Source: Cymodocea nodosa (taxonomy: Eukaryota > Streptophyta > Magnoliopsida > Alismatales > Cymodoceaceae). From it: a stretch of DNA of 64,000 bases. Every line of letters starts with the position of its first letter. Position 1 is the first letter of the stretch. The translations under genes were made by a program, and so were the position numbers. This document shows, piece by piece, positions 36,101-46,688 of the stretch. The stretch is from positions 13,286,001 to 13,350,000 of the forward strand of contig JAZBRI010000011.1 of NCBI GenBank assembly GCA_036874045.1, given 5' to 3'. The notes under the pieces were generated by a model. The model was not told where the DNA came from. It did no database searches and was given only the letters and a program-made list of their open reading frames with translations.

Positions 36101-39100
36101 ATGAGCTTGATATCTTCATTAGCAGGAAGTCATTTGTGATGACACAAGCAAAATTTATGGAAGTCTAAGTTTCAGTTTTGAATAAGACTATGCCTTACTA
36201 TATTTTACTTTGCTTCTGTTTGTGCTTATAAGTTATGTTTATGGATTTTATAGGAAATTTATTTGTATATCTTTAACTCTTCCACTTTCCTAACTTCCAT
36301 TGTTTAAGGAAAGCCTAGGTAGTGTTCAATATCTTCTTTTTCAATCTATATGTAGATGATGTTTTATTGGTTATCTGATTTTAATATGTCCTTGCTATGT
36401 GTATATATTTCACCTGCACGTCTAATTTGAAATGCAAAAAGCATTATTCTTGGTTCCTCTGGCAAACCAAGAAGTAAGAAGCACACTGATTACATATCCC
36501 CAAATTAAGGCCTAAGGCTTTTCTTTGATATTAGGATTAAAAAGGAATGGAAATCAATATATCTGAGTTAGAGAACCTCTGGCAATGGGGGTTTGGATTA
36601 AAACAATATGATTCTAGAGTGGCAGATCTTCAGTATTTTCTCATCTAAGTTCCCTGAGAATGATCTCGTTGTCCATTCAAAGCATCTTCATTGTTGAGCA
36701 ATTCAAATAGAAGAGTTGATCCTTAATGATGACAAAAAATGCAGATCTTGGAATGCTGTTTTGTATGGGTAATTATTTTGGAAGATTGAGTGCAAGTGGT
36801 TCAAATGTTAATTGATTTTGGTTTGACAATATGATCGCATGGATCACTCACTATCCTATTCCTATAATAACTGAAACCACATTGTATGAGAACATATTAC
36901 ATATATTTGGGGACATGCAGTGGAGCTCGTTCCTTCTTGTTTTGATCTCCCTTATATTTAGGAGGTTTTTGATTTCCTCTATGTCTAGGATGTTTGATGA
37001 CATTGCATTAGATTTTCTTCTGTTGTCGATAATGACAAGACTCTAACCAGAACAAGTTTGACAATTGGTAGTGATATAAGTACCGAAATGTGCACTGGTG
37101 AAAAAAAATCATTTTGTTTATTTTCTTCCACTTCTTTTTGCGATTTTTTTATGAACAAAAATTAAGGTATTTGATGATTGGTAGTCACACAAACAATTAT
37201 TTGGTTTGGTTTCCTGCTTTCCTTACTACCAATCAAGGAGTTTCCTGTTAATAATGAATGTTATATGATGCCTCTCTATTTTCTCAGTTCTTCACTACAA
37301 AGCCTCATGCTTGTGATCCTTCAGCTTTACCAAAATATCCAGCAAGCAAAGAATTTGATGCTAAACAACGTGAGGAAGAGGCTGCAAGGTATCTAGAGTC
37401 TAGATTGTATATCTTTCTTTGGATTCATTCCTAGCAAAGCAAGTGGCTGAAAGAACTATTTTTACATCAGGAAAAAGGAGAGAGCTGTTAAAGTATTGGG
37501 ATCTGGATCAGTGAGGAAAGGAACAGAATATAATGCTCCACAGGCAGATGAAGAACATGGAGCATCATTGCAGGTATTTTCCTTGTTTTAGCTATTCCTT
37601 GTTAAACACATTTATTTATTTTATGTTAGTGAATTTGTGGGTTAATAGGTTACTAGTTATTCATTTATCTAATGACTCTATAAATATGTAATCACACTCT
37701 CATCAGTAATTTAAACATCCTTTTTTCTCCCTAATCTCACATGATATCAGAAGATAGGGGTTTGAGATCCATCAAGAAAAAACTCACAGAAAACACAAAA
37801 AAGGGAATAGCCACTGCTGCCACTGCCACAGAAGGGTATCACCCTAGTTTTTGCCAGTGATAAAGGTAGTTGTTGCTGCCAATATCGATGTCACTTCCAC
37901 TGTTCACCATGTTGTTCCACCATTAACTGTCAGTGCCACTAGTCCTGTTGGCATCTCTATCTACTGTCACCTACTCTTGATGCATCCTCCTCTCCTCTCC
38001 TTGTAGTCATCCTTTCCCATCCTATTCTTCTTTTGACATGGGAAGTGGCTTCTAGGTTTTTTGGCAGTTGTGATAACCTCATTGGAGTATCCCTTTAGGA
38101 TGTATTAGGTTACCAACCTTGTACACAGATTTAATTGTGTGTGAGCATGCTGTCAATGTTTGTGTGTGACATTAAGTGTGTTTTTGGAGGGTTTATGCCA
38201 TTTTTTATGGTTGTTGAGATAGACCAGATATTGTATTTAATAGAAAATGATCTCTGATGAATCTATGGTGAAAAATCTAAGTGGAATATCTGAGAAGTTG
38301 ATAGGAATTATTTGTTATGGTCCAAGAGTTTTGAGACATTTATTGCTACCTATAGGGGAAGATAAAACATATGGTACATTCACTCCTAATGTGAAAGATT
38401 CAACTTATGATAATTGGCATGCAGATGATAATAATATTATTTCATGATTGGTGAATAGCATGGAGCTTGCTATTTTCGCAATGAGAAGAATGTATCCCAA
38501 CTCTTTAGTTATATGAGCAACTCTTCACATTTTACAGACAGTTCAATATAGGTTTACCACATTATATTTAGAGCATTGTTAGATGAGTTCTTAGTTTACT
38601 AGCTGATAACACTAATGTCAAAATGCTGCAACAGTAGTAGTGGTATTCTCTTTGTCTAGTTGTAATCCCAAACTATCTTCCTAGATCTATGGACAGATAT
38701 TTGGTGTTGACACAATTGTAATGCTTTGGATTACCTTTTCCACAGTATTGCAAATCATCCAAGGGCACCAATCTTAACTTCAGATCAATAAACTTTGGTA
38801 CTTGGTAGCCACTCAAGGTTGTAGTTGTGGACATGATATTGATAGAGGTGTTTGTGGTGGATGCACTGATGGAGGATGATCCTATTATGAGCATTGTGGT
38901 CAAACAAACTACAAATCTAATCTATATAAGGATAAGTTTGGTTGATCAGTGTGAATGCATGTTAAGCTTTGATCAGTGTCAAATCAGTCAATATGTAGTT
39001 CGGTTGAACAGTTGACCAATACAGGGCTTGGTTCCAATTTGATTTTTCCCTCAAAGTTTAATGGGTTAAACACAATTCTTTCTTCTTCCTTAGGTCTCTT

Positions 39101-42100
39101 AAATGTTTTGACCCTACTATAGCCCCAAATTTGTTCGAAACCCCTTCTACCATCCTATTTTTCAAACTTCAATTTCCAATTCAAGTGTAAACTCAGTGAC
39201 CATGAAAATCTCAATCACTCCATGATTTCCTCTAGTTTTCAGGTGTTGTTAAGCATAAAATACGCTCACAGTCACAAGAGAAGGATGGGGGAAGGGGAAG
39301 AATGAAAACTTTGGAATTGATCAACTTATTCCCTTATATAGGGTCTATTGTTATGCATTTTCTTGACTAGGTGGACAACTACTGCAAGGCCTCTTACTAA
39401 CATATTATTTGGTGATATTTCCCTTCAAATGGTTGTCTAGTCAGTCAACTGCTTGCATAACTTTCACTTTCTCTTATTACTCTCCCTAGAATCATTTTAT
39501 TACATTCACCTTTCTATTTTCTCTTTTTTATCTCACTCTATTCTTATTTATTACGTTTAAAATTTACAGGTTGTATCGTTTATCTTTGTTAGTAGATATA
39601 CATTCCATTTCCACAGCTAATGGTAGTATTTGCGTCTTTATATTGGTTACTGTACAAGCCTCCTCCTAGATTCACTTCACAAATTTCTTTATGTACATGA
39701 TTTCATAATTAATCTTTTATCCATTAGTGCTCTTATGAAATAATTACTTGTTATGTCACCTCTTTCTCTTTTCACGCCTTTTAAGATTTGCAAATGTGAA
39801 AGGAGATTTTTTGGATTGTGAATGTAGATACTTATCTTCTTGTTTGAGATGAGCTACTTAGGGGTTAGTGTCACTTGCATTGACAAGGAAGTCATCATTT
39901 GATTCATTTCTATGACATCTTTGGTTTAGTCATCTGTCTCATAAAAACCACATGCACTTCTATAAGTTTTAGTTTTATCTTTTGAGTGAGTTGTATTAAT
40001 TGAGCAAGCATCATTTTACTCTTTCTAATAGTCAAATTCTATTTGATTTAGTTCATTATAATGTGTGAAGTCTAGTCAAGATTTCATCTTTGTTTGGTCA
40101 TAAGTATTATAATGGTTTCTAGATGATTTTGCTTAAGCCTCATGGATTTATTTGTTAAAAGATAGAGACACTGTTCTTAATATTGTGAAAATTTTTTATA
40201 GAAATAATAAATCAACTTTCTATTACTCTCAATTTTTTTTTACACTTACAATGTCTTATAATTCGTTCAATATAGTCTTCAAAGTTATTGTGAATCATTG
40301 AGATTCATTTATCATACCACTTGTCTTTACACTTCTAAGCAAAATAGTCTGGTAGAGTGTAAATATCAACATATACTTGATGTGGTTGACACTAGTATAC
40401 TACAGATAGATATAAGTACTTGTGGTTTGATGTAGTTTTTATTAAATCCTACACCATTAATAAGATACACTCTACCCTACTTGGTGGAGATATTTCACTC
40501 AAATATTTAAGTCTTAATGTAGAACCATTCTCTTTACCAACAAGGGTTTTTAGTTGTATTGCCATTGTTTAAGATTTGTCTCTTAATTTTGATAAATTGA
40601 CACCTTATTCTATAAAGTTCATTGTTGGTTACTCTCACACCTAACAAAGGTATCATCTTTTTTATCCTTCCTCTTGTAAGTATCTTGTGTCAGTAGATGT
40701 CACTTTTTTCATGTCTTGATGCTATTTTGACGAAAATAAGTTTGGGAGTGATGTATGTCCTTTCCTTTTTGTTAAATTTTATGGAAGTATTGCTGAAGTT
40801 TGTGTGATGTAACATTTGAGACTTCGTCTCTTATCCTGATGAAACAAAATAAAGTCACATGTGCGTGGGTATTCATTGTCATATAAGCTAGATGATTTTG
40901 TAAACAAGTACATGGTAGGGCTGGTGGCATGAAGATTCATATCGGAGCATGGTGTAGATTTTATATAGTCTTTGCCACTAGTTTCTCATTTGAATTCCAT
41001 ATGAGTTTTGTTTTTTATTGCCATAAACCAATATTGGGAGCTAGTGATGTCATAATTGGTCAATGACTTGGGTTCAAATTCAACCTGTTTACAATCAACT
41101 TGTTTAACATTAACCTGAACTCAACTCATTTATTAAACAAGTTGAAAATCTCAACTTGAATTCAACTCATTTATGAGCAGGTTGACTCGTTAACCTGTTT
41201 AATCCATTTATGCCTTAAATGATGGGTTAAATAGGTTAACCACTTTATGATCTGAATTCATTTTACCCCAAACCTAACTCATTTATTAAATGAGTTGATG
41301 GGTTATATTTGCAGGTCATGACCCATTTTGTCACCCTTATTAGAAGCTAAATGAGATAGATGTGAAAAAAACATTCTTATTTGGTGATTTGACAGAGCAA
41401 GTATTTATTTAACAATCTTTAAGATATACCACTCAGGGTGAGGATCGTGTATACCTATTCAGAAGTTCTTTTACAACTTAAATGGTGCCCACATGTGTGA
41501 TTTGAGAAGTTCAACACCATTGTAATTGCCAATGATTTTCAATGTTGCATAGTAGATTATTCCATTTTTACAAGTGTGATAGAAATAATCGTGTCATTCT
41601 AAGAATGTATGTTGATATTTTGTCGATTGAAAGTGACAATAAAAGAAGCCAAAGATTTCCCGAAGATTCGTTCTGTGACTGAGGACAGGAGAAAACTCAC
41701 ATACTTTTAAGGTATTAAGCTTGCCTATACTAGGGATAGCATGTCTCTATCCTTGAAGAAAATGTACTAGACTTGTTGCAAGAGACTGGTGAATGGGAAA
41801 CCATTTCAGTTGCTTAGAGCTTAGATTTCTGGGATAGTTTCTTACCACCCCTTGAGGGATACAGGTAGATATAGATGTTTGATTGATAAATTGATTTATT
41901 TGATAGTTACTCGTTTTGGCATTGCATATGTAACGGGTGTTCATTAATTTATGCTTGAGATAAGGATAGTGAATTAGTAAGGTGCCTTGCGAGTACTAGC
42001 ATATGTTAAGAAAACTCTTGGTTGACTAGTTTATGGCAGAGATGGGTGCCTACACATAAAGTACTTAGGCAAAAACTATGTAGGAGAGAGAGGTGATATA

Positions 42101-44684
42101 CATAGGATGTTGCACCCATGTGAAAGGCAATCTTGTTCCCTTACGTGATAAAAAACAAAATGTAGTATCTAAGTCAAGTGTAGAAGTTGACTACAAACCT
42201 ATGCCACAAACTATGTGTGAAATAATGTAGCTTCTTTCTCTATTGTTTCAACTTGGTTTCCTAGTTCATGTTCCTATGACTATGCATTATAGTAACTAAG
42301 CATTGCCAACAATCTAGCCTTTTTCAAATGTGCAAAGGATACAGAGAAAGGTTGTCATTATTATTAGAGATATAGTAATATACTTAATTCTCTGATCAAT
42401 TAGTAGATATTGTCACCTTCCCTTTTTTACCATTGCATATCATGAGGTATTTTAACTATTTCAAATACAATAATGGCAAGTTCAACTTGTGGAACTTCAA
42501 TATCCATGGGCTAACCAGCTAAATGACAATTGTCACATACAATCCGTTCTGTTGCTTTCTGTGGATTTTCATGACTCTGCTGCACAAAAATGTAGGGCCT
42601 TATGAGCTACTTTGTAATAAGTTGTCTATGATTGATGTATATACCCTACTTTGAGGGCAAATGTTAGACTTATTGTATTTAATTTATATTAGTGGGTATG
42701 TGGATTAATGAGTTGTTAGATATCCATTTATCTAATAACCTTAAAAATATGTAATCATCCCCTCACTAGTAGTCTAGTCTCTCATTTTTCCTCTTTAATC
42801 TCACATTCTTTACTACCAATTTTGTGCTGAATATTTTTTAGTGTTTTATATGAATTCATTGGTTTCATTTAGTTTAATCACTAATATGCCATTGGTTGAG
42901 CAGCCGTCACTTCAAAACAAAAATAAACAGAACCGTGTGCTTACTTATTTTCAATATTATATTAAAGTGAACTTATAAGTAAAGCTACAACTAAGGCACA
43001 AACACACAATAGGCTTCTGATGCAGCTGGCTACATTTTAACAAAAGCGTTAGCCCTGCACTAATACTAAAAATTAGTGTCCGTAGAAAGGGACAAATATA
43101 AAATACTATTTGTAAAAAGAAAATCGTGTTAATAATGTCTAAAAAATAAAAATAAAAATAAAAAATCACTGAGAAATTATTTTCCAGATGATATAGGATT
43201 TTTAGTGTTTTTTCATTGATTTTAAATTTTTTTAGATATTATTAATGTGATTTTTGTTTTACAAATACTATCTCAAATTTTTGTTTTGCTACTGAGTACT
43301 GAGACTATTTTTTAGTTTTTATATATCGTTAGTGTTTAAAAATGCTTTTTCGAAATTTAACAAAATGCAGTCAAGCACATTAGAAAAACTCTCTCTCTCT
43401 CTCTCTCTCTACACACATAGACACACATATATATAATGCTTATTGTTTTATATGATATACTTTACAATTATAAATACTAGCAAAATGCATGTTCAAATTT
43501 CATGTGGCCAAAAGTATTTTTGAAATATTGTTATTTATATTTTTAAAATGCAAAAGGAGTGATTAATGAAGGAATTAGGAGAGATTCATTATGTGGATTT
43601 TATGTTCATAAAAATAGCCTTAATATGCTTAAAGGATCAGTTTAAAAGAGTAAGTTTGGAAGTTCAAAAAAATTTGTCCATTCTCCTTGGCTTAATAATA
43701 TAAAATTCAATACTAAAATTTATGATGTGAGGTAGTTACTAAGGTACTCTACATTAAATACTCTTCTTTGTACTGTCTCGAGTCTAATTTTTTGATGGTT
43801 TTGAAGAGGTTTTTATTTTAAAAATTGCCTAATATTAATTTTTTGTGTGAAATTGAAGCAGAAAAGACTAGCAAAATCAAATCCTAGGAGCAATAGCATC
43901 TGTGACAATTACAATACGCTAGATGATGTTGCACCAGGATTCCTCATCAATGGTCCAAAGCAAAAAACTCATAGCAAGATGACTCATTCTGGTCCATTCA
44001 TTAATCCTAACAAATTTGCATACTCCCAAAGTACTTCAAGCAAGCTAAATGGAGCACAATTGAAGGGGCAGGCAGCATCCACTCCTGATGGTGTTGAAGA
44101 TCTGTCCAATGTGCCAGGTTCCAGGGATGGTAAAAGCTTAGTAGCAGACATTAACAGAGAGAGGAATAAACAGAACACATCTATGTTCAGTCCTTTGGAT
44201 GCTGTTGCAGCTGCCAAGAAAGAGGAACGATGGTCATCCTCCACACATAACGATGAAATAATAGGTTCCAGGGAATCTTCCACAGTAAGCTCTTCCATCT
44301 AAACCTTGAACAACACCTTCTTTCCATCATGTTCAGTTTGATTGTTTGTTCATCAGCTCATCACAACATTCATTAGTTAAAAGTTCTCTAATACTTTTGG
44401 TTTTCTTGTCTACTTCTAGTGCATTTATTCGTATAAAAAACTTAAGATGAATTTCTTTTGAATTTGAATGCCTTCAGGTTTATGGTGCCAAGAAAAATAG
44501 AATCCACTACTCTGGGCCGTTGATCCCACGGGGTGGAAATATGGACGAGATGCTCAAAGAACACGAAAGACATATCCAACAAGCTGTACGGAAAGCACGT
44601 AATGAGAAAGCCATGTCAAGGAAAAACCTTGTTACAAAGGGTCCTTTTGAAGCAGGTGGAGATGCCAATTTACACGTTCAGTGA
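27109..44684 (+). CDS. CDK-like Ser/Thr protein kinase, At1g54610/IBS1 group
   Basis: Eight coding exons: 27109-27576, 31173-31457, 31551-31868, 33080-33307, 37288-37388, 37471-37573, 43862-44284, 44478-44684. They give 710 aa in frame with GT-AG borders. The N terminus MGCICTK has the Gly2-Cys3 arrangement of an N-myristoylated, palmitoylated plasma-membrane kinase. The kinase domain starts near residue 157: glycine loop [12 protein letters not shown] lysine K180, [13 protein letters not shown] in place of [17 protein letters not shown] (D275), DFG D293, T309 aligning with the CDK activation-loop threonine, then [12 protein letters not shown] and [18 protein letters not shown]. The basic C-terminal tail contains the family motif [11 protein letters not shown]. 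All catalytic residues are present. In Arabidopsis, IBS1 functions in BABA-primed defence; relatives are poorly characterised, so the role here is inferred. Introns 1, 3, 4 and 6 are long, and three of them carry transposons. Confidence 0.93.
28205..29452 (+). mobile_element. TRIM-like non-autonomous LTR retrotransposon
   Basis: A left LTR (28205-28364) and a right LTR (29321-29452) both start TGTGAGAATAAAT and share long blocks including AATAGAATTAATTTCCACTT. They are about 80% alike by eye, with about 28 bp missing from the right copy. The left LTR is followed directly by TGGTATCAAAGACTCC, an initiator-Met tRNA primer site, and the right LTR is preceded by the purine tract TTGAGGAG. Flanking TATAG (28200-28204 and 29453-29457) is a 5-bp target duplication. 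The interior is under 1 kb and lacks gag-pol. It lies in kinase intron 1, sense orientation. Confidence 0.85.
28715..28910 (+). repeat. Purine-rich low-complexity tract
   Basis: Nearly 200 bp of almost pure A/G on the plus strand inside the TRIM-like element. Several overlapping open frames here are low-complexity Lys/Glu/Arg or Phe/Ser/Leu strings and not genes. Similar purine-rich sequence at 30360-30640 may belong to a related element. Confidence 0.8.
29700..30345 (-). mobile_element. RTE-type LINE fragment (post-RT region)
   Basis: Minus-strand translation from 30340 downward gives a degraded RHTLKSKGF, then [52 protein letters not shown] and [16 protein letters not shown]. This is the same protein region as at 22440-22730, extending further 3'. 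Stops interrupt it. It lies in kinase intron 1, antisense to the gene. Confidence 0.75.
30360..30905 (+). mobile_element. Possible second TRIM-like copy (interior plus 3' LTR)
   Basis: A purine-rich block (30360-30640) is followed by the polypurine tract ATGGGGAAGGG and then TGCAAGAATAAATAAAT at 30769, resembling the start of the LTRs at 28205 and 29321. A TATA-like GTATATAAG near 30860 fits an LTR. The right border is probably near the (CTT)n run at 30905. The left LTR was not found. Confidence 0.35.
33480..34015 (+). repeat. Dispersed AT-rich repeat, copy B, carrying two insertions
   Basis: Same repeat as 5285-5640 (shared GTAATTGTCACTCAAGAATA, GTAAATTTATAAACAACAAA, AAAATGGCC, TTTTTCTTAGAAAA). 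Unlike copy A, it contains an extra segment of about 95 bp (about 33712-33800) and a 49-bp piece at 33924-33972. Both carry the tail type of an RTE LINE or SINE, in opposite orientations. It lies in kinase intron 4. Confidence 0.7.
33906..33990 (+). mobile_element. 49-bp retro-insertion with 18-bp target-site duplication
   Basis: ATTTAAATGGTCAAAAAT (33906-33923) and ATTTAAATGGCCAAAAAT (33973-33990) are direct repeats with one mismatch. Between them is a 49-bp segment containing AACCCCACATATTGGGAT and a TTG/TTA tail (TTGTTGTTATTATTG). That is the 3'-end type of plant RTE LINEs and their SINE partners. Long target duplications and extreme 5' truncation are hallmarks of target-primed reverse transcription. 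Copy A of the host repeat (near 5590-5610) has no insertion at the equivalent point. Confidence 0.75.
34250..35830 (-). mobile_element. LINE 3' half: RT tail, zf-RVT, RNase H (antisense)
   Basis: Minus-strand translation from about 35810 reads [39 protein letters not shown] (post-RT region). It continues to [20 protein letters not shown], a zinc-binding reverse-transcriptase domain with [36 protein letters not shown] and then RNase H ([19 protein letters not shown]). Multiple stops show it is dead. It lies in kinase intron 4 and is of the same general clade as the LINE pieces in SGR2 intron 4. Confidence 0.78.
37600..42805 (+). mobile_element. Degraded Ty1/copia retrotransposon, both LTRs present
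   Basis: LTRs of about 142 and 144 bp (37600-37741, 42662-42805) both begin TGTTA and end AATCTCACA, and are roughly 70% alike by eye. The primer site TGATATCAGAAG follows the left LTR and the purine tract TTTGAGGGCAAA precedes the right one. TTCCT and TTCTT flank the element as a 5-bp target duplication. The interior holds a gag remnant at 38390-38480 ([21 protein letters not shown]). The polymerase end at 41570-42300 gives [35 protein letters not shown] and then KKQNVVS-like RNase H blocks. Stops throughout. It accounts for most of kinase intron 6, in sense orientation. 41040-41340 holds AACTCATTTATTAAAC-type internal repeats. Confidence 0.82.
43389..43437 (+). repeat. Compound microsatellite (CT)n-(AC)n-(AT)n
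   Basis: About ten CT units are followed by ACACACATAGACACACAT and a short AT run, within kinase intron 6 about 430 bp before exon 7. Confidence 0.85.
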
Positions 44685-46688
44685 TCATGCCTTCTACCCT
44701 TATAATTGTTAAGAATATGAGGCCCACGGAAGATACCGCTTAGCCATAGTCTATTTTTCCCACCTTTTGGAAGTTTCATGAGAGGAAATGTTGGTCTGAA
44801 AGAATTGCCACCCTCAAGTTTTGGTTATCCAGTAATAGTTTTAGCCCTGGCCAACTTAAGCTTTTGGAACAGAAAAATCACACAACAGGGCATCTCTCCT
44901 CCGGATTCTTTATGGTGTGCATATTGTGGGTTGGAAAAGGATGGACAATAGCAAGTATGAAGGCAAATTTCCATAATTGAAGAGAGGTTACCAGCTCAAG
45001 GTTCTCCTTTCCAAGCTTCGTCGGTTTATAATTTTATACACCCCAAGCTTTTGTACCAATCGCCTACTGTTCATGTTGTAATTTGTATGTAACTTTTTTG
45101 TGATAGAAGTTGTTGATCGGAATTTATTGTTGATATTGTCTAACAGATGAACATGTTTCAAATGTAACTATTGATTCTGAAAGATTCTCTTGCTATAGAT
45201 TGACCGAAGTCCAGCTTGACAAGACAAAGTGGTTTCGAAGGTAAACGGTGAAAAGGGAAAAAGTTGGGTGTAACATGGTCTCTACTTACATAATCCTTCT
45301 AATGCGTTCACCACCATTAATGACAGAGTATTTGCTGTAACCATCCGGTAAAACCACATTCATCTTTAATTTCAACGTTTTCAAGGAAACTTTTTGATGG
45401 TCCAAGTCTTCTATCATACCAGAATTCTATTTTATCATCGGTAACATTTTTGATTTAAATCAACGATTCAGAAAGTTTATAGCTCCACCATATAAGACCT
45501 TTTTTTTTAAGATCAATAGAATGTTGTCAAAACCATAAGCTAATTCACTATTCTATAGCTACCATGTATAATTTGAATTCATGAAATCATACACATTGTC
45601 GTCAAAAAGGAATTAGTAACAATTTGCATAAAATAGATCACTTTTTTTCTCCTCTAATCTTACGTTTTCTTTCATTTAAACATGTGGTTTCCTTTTTTCC
45701 CCCTTTGTCATTCACATTCTCTTTTGCTCCCTCTCCACATTCATGTTCCCCTTACTGATTCTTTTGATTTTTCCATCGAGAAACTTTGATCCTCATTGAA
45801 CAAAAATTGTTACTTTTTCCCTTATCGTTACCCATGAAGTAGAAATCATTTGTAAACTTGAACCCTTGTCTTTGTCATCACCCTCATTTTACAATTGCCG
45901 CGTCCATTATTCATTTACAAAAACCCTTATTGCAAGGGTCGTGGTTTTTTGTTTTTCCTTTCGCCAGTCATCTCTAAATGAGAAGGTGAGAGTATGATAC
46001 ATCTGTATGGTGAATGTACGATAGAGTTATTTGACATAGGCAAAGATTGATTCTTGATCATCTTGGTGTTCCGTTCATGTTAGAGGTTAGTTATGTGTGT
46101 CCTTGTGTTGTGTTGATGTTTTAAATGACACTACAGATTTCCTTTTTAAAGATGTAATTTACATCAATCACATCAAGAATTAAGTAAATTAACGCTGCAA
46201 AAGTCTCTTGTATGATTCAATAATGTTTGCATGAATTAGTCATATTACACATAAATATAATCATTTTAACGTCATTTACAAATTATCTTATAGATTCTGA
46301 AGTTATTTTTATTTCGCATACATCAAGTTATATTCTAGAAATCATGCTACATATCATATTCCATCGTGCTAGATTATGTTTTAAATTATGTTATATATAT
46401 ATATATTGAAAGGGTGTTTTATATAAATATAATGCAATATGAAAATCGAAGAAGAAAAAATATTTTTTGTAAAGATAACAAAAGTAAAAATGGAATTAAA
46501 ATTTGTAATAAATACGAGGTGAAGTAAAAGAAGAAAAAGTGTACAGACAAACATAATATAATATAATAACAAAATTGCAAGGTAAAAGTTGGGAAAAAGG
46601 CAGGAATTCGATTCTTTGTCCGGCGTACCATCTCCGGTTGAGCGACCGACGGCAAAAAACGTCTTCGCGCTCCTTCCGCTCTTGCCCA
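44685..46688. other. Spacer: kinase 3' UTR and promoter of the zinc-binding-protein gene
   Basis: The first 400-500 bp after the kinase stop are probably its 3' UTR, less AT-rich and free of transposon signatures. 45200-46600 is AT-rich, with a short (TA)n run at 46389-46406. No coding region is recognised. Confidence 0.55.

Noticed and set aside
41060..41080. GGGTTCAAATTC as a possible tRNA T-loop
   Set aside because: No anticodon arm or acceptor stem pairs around it, and it lies inside the copia element.
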